A stretch of 64,000 nucleotides of DNA from Rhizobium tibeticum (GCF_900110205.1 NZ_FOCV01000016.1:62001-126000); one strand, 5' to 3'; positions 27,079 to 36,341 are shown, counted from the stretch's first letter. Numbers and translations: made by a program. Notes: generated from the sequence alone by a model not told the origin.

Positions 27079-28149
27079 TCAGTACCCCGTCATTTCAAGA
27101 TAGCCGACACCTGATGTTGTCCCCTTGAAGGCAATTGGTCCCTCCCAATACGGCGTGGAGGTTGTCATCCAGGATCGGTCGTTCAAAGGTTGAGTGATGA
27201 TATCGACCGACTTCCGCGGAATTCTGATGCGCCATGCAACCGGCATCTGACGCCCGTTCACCGTTGCTCGTCGTACCGGTTCCATCAGAATCGCCGCGCC
27301 TAAAAGAGGTGTGGTGCGTCCATCGGCGCTAATCCAGTTAGCTGAGATGTAACCGTCCTGGTCATCCCGAAGCCGAAATGCCATCACTTTGTCGCCGGTA
27401 TCCAAGTGCAATGAGAACCAGTCCCAACCTGTCTGGTTGGCCGCGAGCGGCTGCGAAGACCACTCCCGGTCGAGCCAGGCCTTCCCGCTGACCTTGATAT
27501 CTGCCCCATCAATCTTAAGCGCACCCGAAACCTGATAGAAGGGCTGCGAATAATAGTAGCTGGCCTGACCGTTTTCAGATTTCACGGAGAACCCATGATC
27601 TCCTTGCAACACCAGCGGACCGGTTGCCGTCAGGTTCAGCGTGTAGCTAAAGTCCGATCCATCAGCGTTGAGCTCGATATTCGCCAAAGCGTCGCTACTC
27701 GCAATTTGAGTGCCCTTCATCTGCCAAGTGTCGATCCACGCTTGGAATGGCACAGCCACTACGTTTGCCTGTCCGACGCCTCCACGGCCAAGTCGTTCCC
27801 CTACGTATTGATGGTTCTTGGTGGTGACGGCCGCGTGACCGATCCAAATTTGCGGGTCCGCGAACCCTGGGCGATCACCCGGAGCCATGGCAGATCGAAA
27901 GAGCGTCCACTGCGCTCCATACTGCTTGCCATCCTCGCCAACGAGATTTGCGGTCACATACCACCATTCAATCCGGTAGTCGGGATGAGCGCCGTGATCG
28001 GCGGGAAACGATAGAGCAACGCCGCGTCGAGGTACGGCAAAGCCTTCTGCGTCCGACCCAAGTCCAGCAAAGCCCTGTGGATAAGCGCTCCCGGCTGGAC
28101 AAATCATCGATAATGCCACCAGAGCGGAAGCCAGGCACCTAGCGTTCAT
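27079..28149 (-). CDS. AttH/CrtC-like lipocalin-fold protein, secreted
   Basis: The 356-residue protein has a Sec signal (hydrophobic core near residues 7-22) and a two-part lipocalin-like body with the family hallmarks YRIEWWYVTANL, GAQWTLFRSA and the later GKAWLDREWSSQPL and GWDWFSLHLD. These are the AttH/hydroxyneurosporene-dehydratase-like domains. It is the last gene of a three-gene operon with an ATPase and a permease, overlapping the permease by 11 bases, as in the attEFGH cluster of Agrobacterium. Its role is probably lipid or hydrophobic-compound handling in the periplasm. Confidence 0.8.
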   Translation of the reverse strand: MNARCLASALVALSMICPAGSAYPQGFAGLGSDAEGFAVPRRGVALSFPADHGAHPDYRIEWWYVTANLVGEDGKQYGAQWTLFRSAMAPGDRPGFADPQIWIGHAAVTTKNHQYVGERLGRGGVGQANVVAVPFQAWIDTWQMKGTQIASSDALANIELNADGSDFSYTLNLTATGPLVLQGDHGFSVKSENGQASYYYSQPFYQVSGALKIDGADIKVSGKAWLDREWSSQPLAANQTGWDWFSLHLDTGDKVMAFRLRDDQDGYISANWISADGRTTPLLGAAILMEPVRRATVNGRQMPVAWRIRIPRKSVDIITQPLNDRSWMTTSTPYWEGPIAFKGTTSGVGYLEMTGY

Positions 28150-30547
28150 TAGCGAAAATCCTGAGCAAATCGGCCGGGTTGATCAAGGCTAGGCGCCTGA
28201 CTGGCACCAGAACCGAGAGGATCGCAGCCAAAAGGGAGATCGCGCCCAACCATAACCAGTCGAGCGGGAAGATCATCATCGGCAGCCGCCATCCGAAAGC
28301 CTCGACGTTGACGATTGCAAGCAGCACCCATGCGAGTGCCAGACCTACAGGGATCGAGGCGACGAAAGTTGCAAGCCAAAGGGTTAGGGTGCGCAAAACC
28401 TCGAACAGCGCGAGATCACGCCGCCGGATGCCCATGGCCCAGACCGGGGCAAGCTGGGGAAGCCGAATGCCGGAAAGCGTCAGCAAGCTGGAGAACATGG
28501 CGAACCCAGCCACCGCAAGTGTGAGAACATTCAAAGCGCCTGTCACCTTAAACGTCTGCTCGAAGATGGACCTCGACTGCTGTTTGAGGGCAGCCTGATC
28601 GACAATGCTCGTCTCACGCAATCCAAACTTATCGACCAGCTGGCGCTTGAGGTCCTGGGCCTGCGAAGGAGGCACACGAATTCCGTACCGAAGCTTTGAA
28701 ACATCGGGATAGTGTTCGACAAGCGAATTAAGCCCGACAATGATTTGTCCCGTCGGATTGCCGTAGTCCGAATAGATCCCGACTACTACCGCGTTCCATC
28801 CGCCGGGCATGGTGATGGTCTGCCCGGGCTGAGCGGCGCCGCGCCGCCACATCTGTTCATTGATCAAAGCGCCCTGCCCCGTCGCGACCTTGTCCCACGC
28901 GTCATTGTCCGCGACGATCAGTGGCCAATGTTCCCTGTAAGTCGGATCATCAGCAACCCCGTAGATCTGCAGCTCTTCACCAAGAACATCACCTTCGACA
29001 CGCCAAATCGGTAAGACCGCAGTCGCATATTGCGGAAGCCATTCCCGCAGCCGCCTGGCCTCATCTTCATCCTTGGCGGTGACGTAAAGCTCCGCAGCCA
29101 AACGTTGATCCAGCCACCCGTTAAAGGTCAGCCGAAAGCTTGAGACCATTGTTCCGACACCGACATTTGCTGACAACGCCAAAAGAAGCGCCATCAGGGC
29201 AAGCGACAGGCCCGGCAGTTGCAGGCGCGTGTCGGCCCAAAACCATCGAGCGACGGCACTGCGTGATGCCCGTTCTGCCCCGAGAAGAGCAATTGTAAGA
29301 AGACCCGGCAGCATCAGAGCCGCGGCGAGCAATAAGCAACCGAGTACCGCAAAGCCCATCACAAGCCCCGATCCCACAGCGGCGAGCATTGTCGCCAACG
29401 CGAGAAGTATGCTTGCGGTTATAGCCTGGTAAACGAGCCCTATAACGGATGCCCTCGCCCACGCCCTTGGTTGGGCTGCTGTCAAAATTGGCAACCTCCA
29501 GACCCTCCACAAACTTTCAGCCGATGATACGGCGGTGCCGCCAAGGGCGATTGCCAGTCCTGCCAGCCACCATTCCGGCCGCAGCGAAAGAGAGCCGGAG
29601 ATGCTCGCGCCGTATAGGCCTCTGAGGGTAGCAGCCACGCCCGGCATTAGCGCTGAAGCGATGAAGTAGCCAATGACGACCCCGATCAATCCGGACAATA
29701 ACGCCAGTATCGCAAGCTCTATCACCAGCATCAACGTCAAAGCACGTAGAGAGATGCCGAGGGATCGCAGCGTCCGAAATGTCCCGCGTCTCTGCTCGAA
29801 CGAAAGGCCGGTGGCCGAATAGACGATGAATAGCCCGACAATGAAGGATAAAAATCCAAAAGCCGTCAGGTTGAGATGAAAGCTATCAGTGAGGCGGGCT
29901 ACATCGGGATGATCTTGGTTTTCACGGAGCGTAACCTCGGGCGCAATCCTGTCGAGCGGAGCCAATCCCGCCGTTTGATTTGGAGCAACGACCAAACGGC
30001 TCAACTTGCCATGTGCGTCCAGCAATCTGTCGGCCACCGCGATATCGGAAAAAGCCGCATCATCGGGTGTCTTCTCCGAAATCTTGAGATCCATATCTGT
30101 GGCGCCGCGCAGCTTTGCGGCCGTTCTCGCCGAGACGATAAGCTGGCCCTTCCCCGAAACGAAGCCGAACAAGTCAGAACCACTAGCGATCGGAAAAGCT
30201 TGCGCCTCGCTTGGCATGGTAAGTGGGTCGATGCCGATTAGCCGTATCCGCAAGTTTCCAAACCTGTGACTTCCCTCGATTACAGGAGAGACGTTCCATC
30301 CTGCCCGGCGCAGCCTTGCGTAGATCTCAACAGGAATGCCGCCGCCGTCCTTTGCCACAATCTGTCGAAGGGCGCCTTGCTCCAAAACAGATGCCGCCCG
30401 GACATAGCTCGCCCTAGCTTCCGCATTGATTGCCTGAACGCCTGACCAAAGTGCGGTCGCAAGAGCTATCCCCAGGATCAAGGTTAGAAACTGGAGAGGT
30501 TTCCGGCGCCAGTGTGAGAGGAGGGCTGCGAAAGCGGCTAGCCTCAT
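28139..30547 (-). CDS. FtsX/MacB-type ABC transporter permease, AttF-AttG-like, single chain
   Basis: The 802-residue membrane protein has an N-terminal transmembrane segment with a large periplasmic domain, then two blocks of three to four membrane segments. The second half repeats the layout of the first (segments near residues 240-320 and 680-790). This is the long FtsX-like permease of lipid/lipoprotein-type exporters. In the Agrobacterium att cluster this role is split over two genes, AttF and AttG, and here one gene covers it. It overlaps both the ATPase (4 bases) and the AttH-like gene (11 bases). Confidence 0.8.
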   Translation of the reverse strand: MRLAAFAALLSHWRRKPLQFLTLILGIALATALWSGVQAINAEARASYVRAASVLEQGALRQIVAKDGGGIPVEIYARLRRAGWNVSPVIEGSHRFGNLRIRLIGIDPLTMPSEAQAFPIASGSDLFGFVSGKGQLIVSARTAAKLRGATDMDLKISEKTPDDAAFSDIAVADRLLDAHGKLSRLVVAPNQTAGLAPLDRIAPEVTLRENQDHPDVARLTDSFHLNLTAFGFLSFIVGLFIVYSATGLSFEQRRGTFRTLRSLGISLRALTLMLVIELAILALLSGLIGVVIGYFIASALMPGVAATLRGLYGASISGSLSLRPEWWLAGLAIALGGTAVSSAESLWRVWRLPILTAAQPRAWARASVIGLVYQAITASILLALATMLAAVGSGLVMGFAVLGCLLLAAALMLPGLLTIALLGAERASRSAVARWFWADTRLQLPGLSLALMALLLALSANVGVGTMVSSFRLTFNGWLDQRLAAELYVTAKDEDEARRLREWLPQYATAVLPIWRVEGDVLGEELQIYGVADDPTYREHWPLIVADNDAWDKVATGQGALINEQMWRRGAAQPGQTITMPGGWNAVVVGIYSDYGNPTGQIIVGLNSLVEHYPDVSKLRYGIRVPPSQAQDLKRQLVDKFGLRETSIVDQAALKQQSRSIFEQTFKVTGALNVLTLAVAGFAMFSSLLTLSGIRLPQLAPVWAMGIRRRDLALFEVLRTLTLWLATFVASIPVGLALAWVLLAIVNVEAFGWRLPMMIFPLDWLWLGAISLLAAILSVLVPVRRLALINPADLLRIFANER

Positions 30548-31203
30548 TCACTGATCCTTCCACCATGGAGGACGACCTTTCGATCCAACCGATCAGCGAG
30601 ACGAGACGAGTGCGTTACCAGAAGAAGAGCTGATCCCGCGTTTCGTGCGAGCGAGAGCATCAAATCGAGGACCGCATCACCGGTGGCTTCGTCCAGGTTT
30701 CCGGTCGGCTCGTCCGCGAGAACCAGAGGCGGCCGCGCCGCTAGGGTTCTACCGATTGCGACCCGTTGCTGCTGGCCGCCGGATAATTGCTCGGGATAGC
30801 GGCCAAGATAACTTTCCAACCCAAGCCCTTCGATCAGGTGTCGTTCCCATGCGGCATCGTATCTGTCGGCAAGTTTGGCATGAAATGAAAGGTTTGCGGC
30901 AACACTCAGTGAGGGGATGAGATTGAACTGCTGAAACACGAGGCCCACGTCCGATCGGCGATATCTTGCCCTTTCGCTCTCTCCAAACTGTCCTAGTTCC
31001 CGCCCGTTCATAAAGATCGACCCTGCGTCGGGCTGGTCTAACCCACCTGCCAAATGGAGAAGTGTGCTCTTCCCACTGCCCGACTCTCCCGTGAGCGCCA
31101 CGCTTTCGCCTGCTGCGACCCCGAGATGGACACCCTTCAGGATTTCGATTGTGCCCTCGGCGGTCGAATACGACTTTCTGACGCCGGATAGGGATAGGAT
31201 CAT
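30544..31203 (-). CDS. LolD/MacB/AttE-like ABC transporter ATP-binding protein
   Basis: The 219-residue ATPase has Walker A GESGSGKST (residues 37-45), signature LSGGQQQRV, Walker B LVLADEPTGNLDE and the switch LLVTHSSRLA. The DEPTGNLD form is typical of the LolD/MacB/FtsE group that works with FtsX-like permeases. It heads the operon, and its stop overlaps the permease start by four bases. The complex probably extracts or exports a hydrophobic molecule. Confidence 0.88.
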   Translation of the reverse strand: MILSLSGVRKSYSTAEGTIEILKGVHLGVAAGESVALTGESGSGKSTLLHLAGGLDQPDAGSIFMNGRELGQFGESERARYRRSDVGLVFQQFNLIPSLSVAANLSFHAKLADRYDAAWERHLIEGLGLESYLGRYPEQLSGGQQQRVAIGRTLAARPPLVLADEPTGNLDEATGDAVLDLMLSLARNAGSALLLVTHSSRLADRLDRKVVLHGGRISE

Positions 31204-31426
31204 ACTGCTCTCTGGTACGGCTGCGAAGATGACATGTCAGCTGACCTAAGAAGGCACGACGGTCACGGCAAGGTCCAAACTCTCAGACCACGAAAATCTG
31301 ATGTAGACACAGCGAATTTCCGCTATTCGTCCCCTCGCGCCAGCCTTTGTGCCGAGCGAGCCGACGAGATCGTGGCGGTTGCTCCCGCGTTGCTCTTACG
31401 AAAAGCTCTTTGATGCGGGAGTAGAA

Positions 31427-31446
31427 ATGCACCTTCATTGGTGCAT
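31427..31446 (-). terminator. Inverted repeat after the DUF3309-like gene
   Basis: ATGCACC (31427-31433) and GGTGCAT (31440-31446) are perfect 7-base arms around a 6-base loop, 13 bases after the stop of the small membrane-protein gene on the minus strand. There is no T-run, so its role as a terminator is uncertain. Confidence 0.35.
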
Positions 31447-31458
31447 CTCCATTGATGT

Positions 31459-31638
31459 TCATAGTGGTGGAGCAGCCCCACCGTGGAGTGCGCCTGTGAG
31501 CCACAGGATCAGCAGCACAATTACAACAAGTCCGAGGACTCCCCCCAATCCGCGTCCGCCGTAGCGGCCATGTGCGTAGTAGCCGCCGCCCCCGCCCAGG
31601 AGCAGTATCAAGATGATGATGATAAGTATGGTTCCCAC
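31459..31638 (-). CDS. Small DUF3309-like membrane protein
   Basis: The predicted 59-residue product starts at a GTG (31638). It has a hydrophobic segment GTILIIIILILLLGGGGG, a short Gly/Arg/Tyr loop (YYAHGRYGGRG) and a second segment LGLVVIVLLILWLTGALHGG. This two-helix, glycine-rich design matches DUF3309, a small inner-membrane protein common in alphaproteobacteria with unknown function. An ATG at 31692 would add 18 polar residues and is less likely. Confidence 0.65.
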   Translation of the reverse strand: MGTILIIIILILLLGGGGGYYAHGRYGGRGLGGVLGLVVIVLLILWLTGALHGGAAPPL

Positions 31639-31689
31639 GGCTTTCACTTCCTTTGTCGGTGTGCATCGCGCATTCTCGAAAATCAACAC

Positions 31690-32150
31690 CACGACAGTGA
31701 CACGGCGATGCGAGCACTGGAACGGGCACTTGAGCTCAACTCAAACTCCGCCTTCGCTAACAACTTCGCCGCGACGGTGACGATGTTCCGCGAGCGTTTC
31801 GATCGTGCGGTCCAGTGTGCTCACAGGGCAATCCAGCTAAGCCCCTTCGACCCTCTGAACGATCATGCCCATCTGCACTTTCATAGGTCTGCTTCTTCAG
31901 GCGGAATGCAAGGAGGCCATCCGTTGGTCAGAAACGGCGCTTCGCTCGAATGCGGGTTTCGCCATCCTACACGCAACCTTGATCGCCAGCCAGATGAATG
32001 CAGGCCATTTGTAGAGCGCTCTCGCCTCGGCTAGGCGACTGCTTGATCTTGCGCCGACATGGACGATCGGCGGATTCACGCAGATGCGGGTGGTCAGGCC
32101 AGAACTCATGGACCAAGGTGCGTCAGCCCCGCGTCAAGTCTGTTTAGCGG
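31690..32150 (+). pseudogene. TPR-protein relic (C-terminal part of a cyclase-type TPR protein)
   Basis: The first frame reads ALERALELNSNSAFANNFAA and FDRAVQCAHRAIQLSPFDPL. The series then continues in another frame as KEAIRWSETALRSNAGFAIL, a TAG stop after QMNAGHL, and ASARRLLDLAPTWTIGGFTQ ending MRVVRPELMDQ. These are consecutive tetratricopeptide repeats of the kind found at the end of rhizobial adenylate-cyclase-like TPR proteins. One frameshift and one in-frame stop are present, and the N-terminal catalytic domain is absent. Confidence 0.75.
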
Positions 32151-32381
32151 AAATAGCTCTCGACTGCACTAACATCAGGCGGCGTTCTGCAAAGGGCCCG
32201 AAAGCCTCGGGCCGCTTTGCGCCCGCCACATCCGGAACCATTGCCAATGATGCAGCGAAGGTCCCGTCACGACCCACAGCTGCCGCTCGACGATAGCGCT
32301 GGGTGTGTCCTGCGCTGGCCCAATGCGGTAGTTGAAAGGCATTTAGGTCGATGCTCGGCAGCCGATATAGAATCCCGGCCT

Positions 32382-32700
32382 TCACCAGACGCCGGAACCA
32401 ATCTCCAACGCATCCGATTGAATAATCGTCATATCGAGGAAGCTCGGCCCGCAAAAGCTGGTCTTCCCGGGACGTGCCCAAGGCGAGTAGCACGGCCGGC
32501 AGCGCGCGGCTCCGAGCTTCCAGAAGGAGCCCAGCGCAAGCCCCATGCCGAAGAATGGATTCACCGCCTGCGCCCATCCAGTGACCGCGATGCCCGCCAG
32601 CACACCGACATAGCTCGATAGCACCGCCCGGGCCGGAACAGCCAACCAATGGAACCGCCCAGCATCGAGCGCCGCGACCAGTAGGATCGCCGCCATCGCC
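32382..32700 (-). pseudogene. Isoprenylcysteine methyltransferase-like membrane protein relic
   Basis: The minus-strand frame begins MAAILLVAALDAGRFHWLAV and continues with SSYVGVLAGIAVTGWAQAVN, the N-terminal membrane part of ICMT/DUF1295-type methyltransferases. The conserved middle (the His-rich segment expected after NPFF) is missing. The remainder is split between frames: GLALGSFW in one, then LGTSREDQLLRAELPRYDDY in another. An internal deletion plus a frameshift makes it non-functional. It lies directly upstream of the TPR-LuxR gene on the opposite strand. Confidence 0.65.
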
Positions 32701-32792
32701 GGCAGGATGACCGCGGGGGCGCCGCGTCTTTATGGGAAGACCCGACGGCGGTATGCTATTAGGAGTTCTGTCAATCTCTGGAGCCAACACGG

Positions 32793-34466
32793 ATGGGCGG
32801 CTCAGATCAAGGGCAACTTAACAGCAGCGTCTTTGGGGAGACGGATCAGCTCGCCCTCGGTCGTGAGGCTTACGAACGAAGCGCATGGGACGACGCTTAC
32901 CGACATCTCTCGGTTGCCGATGAAGCGTCGCCGCTTGGTGTCGAGGACCTCGAGCGGCTGGCGATGGCGGCCTATCTTGCCGGACGGGAGGTCTCCTACC
33001 TGCACGCTTTGGAGCGCACTCATCACGCCTATCTTGATGCTGGAAATTCACTTCGCGCCGCGCGAGCCGCCTTCTGGCTGGGACTGCGCATGGCCTTCCG
33101 CGGCGAAGCCGGTAGGGCCACCGGATGGTTCGGCCGTGCCCATCGGCTTCTGCAGCGCGAAGGAAAAGCCTGCGCCGAAGAAGGCTACTTGTTGCTGCCC
33201 TCCGCGGAGCAACAACTCGGGGCCGGAGCCTCTGAGGCGGCTTACGCCGCAGCGACTCGTGCGGCCGAGATCGGCGACCAGTTTGGAGACGGCGACTTGA
33301 GCGCCTGCGCCCGTCATGTCCAGGGCCGCGTACTCATACAACAGGGCGAGGTAGAGGAGGGGCTCGCTCTTCTGGATGAGGCGATGGTGGCGGTTACCAC
33401 CGGAGAACTGTCACCGATCATGACCGGCCTGATCTATTGCAGCGTTATCGATGCCTGTCAGCAGGTCTATGCCGTAGATCGTGCCCGGGAGTGGACGGAC
33501 GCGCTGGCGCAATGGTGCGCAGGGCAGTCGCAACTGGTCAGCTTCACTGGCAGGTGCCTCGTCCATCGCGCCGAGGTCATGCAGATGAATGGTGCGTGGG
33601 GCGATGCCATCGAGGAAGCACGCCGCGCGTGCAAAGTGTCGCAGGGATCGGAACTGCCGATTCCGGGAGCTGCTTACTACCAGCAAGCGGAGGTTCACCG
33701 GCTGCGAGGCGAATTCGTCGCGGCCGAGGACTCCTATCGACAGGCTAGCCGGCATGGCTGGGAGCCGGTCCCAGGTCTGGCACTGCTGCGACTGGCAGAG
33801 CGGCGCATCGACGCTGCGGCGGCGGCAATCAATCGGGCGCTCGGCGCAGCCAAGGATCGGCTGCTGCGAACAAAGCTCCTGCCAGCCTGCGTGGAGATCA
33901 TGCTCGCCAACGGCGATCTTGCGTCAGCGCAGGATGCATGCCGGGAGTTGGAGGAGAGCGCCGATCGCTTTCGGACCGTGGCACTGCGGGCGATGGCAGC
34001 TCAGGCGGCCGGCGCAGTTGCTTTGGCCGCTGGCGATCATCAAGACGCTCTCTCTGCGCTCACACGCGCCTTTCAGCTTTGGCTGCAGGTGGGAGCGCCG
34101 TACAGCGCGGCGCGCACGCGCGAGCTCATGGGGCTCGCCTCCCGCTGTCTCGGTGACGAGGAGGACGCAAGCCTGGAACTCGCGGCTGCTCGAGAAGCAT
34201 TCGAGAATTTGGGTGCAGCTCCCGACATCGCGAGGATCGATTGCACGGCGCCGTTCTTAGCAGGGCCGCGCAGCTCGGGACTGACACGACGTGAACTCGA
34301 CGTGTTGCGGCTGGTAGCCACCGGCAAGACAAACAAGGTGATCGCGACCGAACTGTGCCTGAGCGAGAAGACTATCGACCGACACCTCAGCAATATCTTC
34401 AACAAGCTTGATGTCTCCTCGCGGACGGCTGCCGCCGCATGGGCGTACCGACACGGGCTCGCCTAG
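32793..34466 (+). CDS. TPR-containing LuxR-family transcriptional regulator
   Basis: The 557-residue protein has an Ala-rich helical body (residues about 15-480) of degenerate tetratricopeptide-like repeats, such as RAARAAFWLGLRMAFRGE and SARTRELMGLASRCLGDEED forms. A C-terminal LuxR helix-turn-helix follows (LTRRELDVLRLVATGKTNKV at about 497-516, then KTIDRHLSNIFNKLDVSSR). It lacks the receiver domain of NarL types and the ATPase of MalT types, so the repeat body probably senses a ligand or partner. It is followed after 126 bases by the hydrolase-methyltransferase fusion, its likely target. Confidence 0.85.
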   Translation: MGGSDQGQLNSSVFGETDQLALGREAYERSAWDDAYRHLSVADEASPLGVEDLERLAMAAYLAGREVSYLHALERTHHAYLDAGNSLRAARAAFWLGLRMAFRGEAGRATGWFGRAHRLLQREGKACAEEGYLLLPSAEQQLGAGASEAAYAAATRAAEIGDQFGDGDLSACARHVQGRVLIQQGEVEEGLALLDEAMVAVTTGELSPIMTGLIYCSVIDACQQVYAVDRAREWTDALAQWCAGQSQLVSFTGRCLVHRAEVMQMNGAWGDAIEEARRACKVSQGSELPIPGAAYYQQAEVHRLRGEFVAAEDSYRQASRHGWEPVPGLALLRLAERRIDAAAAAINRALGAAKDRLLRTKLLPACVEIMLANGDLASAQDACRELEESADRFRTVALRAMAAQAAGAVALAAGDHQDALSALTRAFQLWLQVGAPYSAARTRELMGLASRCLGDEEDASLELAAAREAFENLGAAPDIARIDCTAPFLAGPRSSGLTRRELDVLRLVATGKTNKVIATELCLSEKTIDRHLSNIFNKLDVSSRTAAAAWAYRHGLA

Positions 34467-34480
34467 AATCCAACCAGCCT

Positions 34481-34498
34481 ATGGGTGAAATTCCCCAT
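34481..34498. promoter_or_regulatory. Inverted repeat upstream of the hydrolase-methyltransferase gene
   Basis: ATGGG (34481-34485) and CCCAT (34494-34498) are inverted arms spaced by 8 bases, 95 bases before the fusion-gene start. LuxR-type regulators bind dyads of this size, so it is a candidate site for the adjacent regulator. Confidence 0.3.
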
Positions 34499-34526
34499 GT
34501 CGCCGTCGTGCAAATAGGGGGATCTG

Positions 34527-34550
34527 CCCGAAGCGACTCCTGGCTTCGGG
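34527..34550 (+). other. Hairpin between the LuxR-type gene and the fusion gene
   Basis: CCCGAAGC (34527-34534) and GCTTCGGG (34543-34550) form a perfect 8-bp stem with an 8-base loop. There is no T-run after it. It could be a weak terminator of the regulator gene, an attenuator or a second operator, and lies 42 bases before the fusion-gene start. Confidence 0.45.
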
Positions 34551-34592
34551 TCATAAGCTTCATCGAGCCTTAACAGGAACTCGGAGGAAGTC

Positions 34593-36341
34593 ATGTCGAG
34601 AACCGATTCTGCCGCGACGCCCCGCGACACGCCACGTAATCAGCAAACATCAGATGGCGGTCCGCGTGGGCTGCTCCTCGCTGGCCTGCCGGTCATGGAA
34701 AAGCGTTTCCGGTTCGCCGGAATCTCGACGACCGTATTGGAAGGTGGAGATGGTCCGCCGATCGTGCTCCTGCACGGCCCGGGTGAACATGCGCTCAAAT
34801 GGCTGCGGGTCGTTCCGGAGCTGGTGAAGACCTATCGCGTGATCGCGCCCGATCTGCCTGGGCACGGAACATCGGAGCCTATCACCGGCACGATCGATGT
34901 CGATCGCGTGCTGGCTTGGCTCGGCGAGCTCGTTGACCAGACGTGCGCGACGCCGCCCATTGTTGTCGGACAGATCATCGGGGGAGCGATCGCTGCCCGC
35001 TTTGCGGTTGCCCATGGCGATCGGCTGCGGTGCCTCGTGTTGTCGGACGCTCTCGGCCTTTCATCGTTCCGGCCGGCGCCGGAGTTCGGAGCAGCGCTGA
35101 TGGCGTTCGTTACCGAGTCGAGTGCAGAAAACCATGATCTGCTCTGGCAGCGCTGCGCCTTCGACCTCGATACACTGCGCGATCGCATGGGCGAGAGCTG
35201 GGAAAGGCTGCGCGCCTACAACCTCGACTGCGCGCAGGTAGCCGGCCTGAAGCGAACTCAGCAAAGCATGATGGAGCAATTCGGACTTCCTGCAATACCC
35301 CCGGAGGAGCTGGCGCGCATTAGGGTGTCGACCGTCCTGATCTGGGGTCGGCATGACCTTGCCACTCCGTTGTCCGTGGCCGAAGCAGCACGCGTTCGGT
35401 ACGGCTGGCCGCTCCATGTTATCGACCACGCAGCCGATGATCCGCCGATCGAACAGCCAACCACATTCGTGGAGGCGCTGCGCGCCGCAATCTCCGCAGC
35501 CGAATCCGCTGCTTTCCAGACTCAGTCCGACACGCGCGTGGCCTGGAACCAAATTGCGCCGGGCTACGATCGCACTAATACTGAAACGCAGATGTGGCTC
35601 GCCAATGAAGGTCTGCGTAGGGCGGGGCTTCGCCCCGGGATGCGCTTCATCGACATTGCATCCGGTAGCGGCGCACTCAGCATCCCGGCGGCGCGGATTG
35701 GAGCCCAAGTGGTCGCCATCGACCAGTCGCCCGCCATGCTCCGCCTGCTGCGAGCGCGCGCCGGCAGGGACGGTCTCGAGATTGACACCCGTGTGATGGA
35801 CGGGCACGCCCTTGCCTTTGACGACGACGGCTTCGACATAGCGGGATCGCAGTTCGGTGTCATGCTGTTTCCCGACATGCCGAAGGGCGTTCGGGAGATG
35901 ACACGGGTCGTCAAACCAGGCGGGCGGGTGCTGATCATCGCCTATGGCAATCCGCATCAGATCGACTTCCTCGCTTTCCTGGTCGGCGCCGTTCAGTCCG
36001 TTCGCCCGAAATTCGACGGCCCGCACATGAGCCCGCCGCCGCTGCCGTTCCAGCTCAGCGATCCGGAGCGGCTTGCCAGCGAGCTGAGGAAGGTCGGGTT
36101 GCAGGACGTCACTGTCGAGACGATCACCGAAAGCACAGCCTTCAAGTCAGGTGCTGAGCTGTGGGACTGGATCGTGTGGAGCAATCCGATTGTCGAAGAG
36201 GTGCTCGGGACTCTGGAATTGAGTGAGGGCGAGCGCACAGTGATCCGCCAGAAGCTCGATCGCATGGTCCGCGAACGGGCCGGCGATGGTGGCTCGGCTG
36301 TTCTGGCAAACCCTGTGAACATCGGTATCGGGACCAAGTGA
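34593..36341 (+). CDS. Fusion of a degenerate alpha/beta-hydrolase and a SAM-dependent methyltransferase
   Basis: The 582-residue protein has two parts. Residues about 35-300 have an alpha/beta-hydrolase fold: VLLHGPGEHALKW (59-71) with the oxyanion HG, PDLPGHG, and the acid Asp255 in WGRHDLATP. The nucleophile elbow reads GQIIGG at 126-131 with Ile128 where Ser is expected, and the catalytic His position reads DHAADDPPIEQP, so the triad is broken. Residues about 315-580 are a class I methyltransferase with motif I DIASGSGALS (354-363), an acidic VAIDQS and VKPGGRVLIIAYG. GGAGGAAG precedes the ATG. The hydrolase half probably binds a substrate for methylation. Confidence 0.85.
   Translation: MSRTDSAATPRDTPRNQQTSDGGPRGLLLAGLPVMEKRFRFAGISTTVLEGGDGPPIVLLHGPGEHALKWLRVVPELVKTYRVIAPDLPGHGTSEPITGTIDVDRVLAWLGELVDQTCATPPIVVGQIIGGAIAARFAVAHGDRLRCLVLSDALGLSSFRPAPEFGAALMAFVTESSAENHDLLWQRCAFDLDTLRDRMGESWERLRAYNLDCAQVAGLKRTQQSMMEQFGLPAIPPEELARIRVSTVLIWGRHDLATPLSVAEAARVRYGWPLHVIDHAADDPPIEQPTTFVEALRAAISAAESAAFQTQSDTRVAWNQIAPGYDRTNTETQMWLANEGLRRAGLRPGMRFIDIASGSGALSIPAARIGAQVVAIDQSPAMLRLLRARAGRDGLEIDTRVMDGHALAFDDDGFDIAGSQFGVMLFPDMPKGVREMTRVVKPGGRVLIIAYGNPHQIDFLAFLVGAVQSVRPKFDGPHMSPPPLPFQLSDPERLASELRKVGLQDVTVETITESTAFKSGAELWDWIVWSNPIVEEVLGTLELSEGERTVIRQKLDRMVRERAGDGGSAVLANPVNIGIGTK

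Noticed and set aside
32134-32790. 218-codon minus-strand frame taken as a complete gene
   Set aside because: Only a short middle part resembles the methyltransferase family. The rest is out of frame with it, so the region is treated as a relic.
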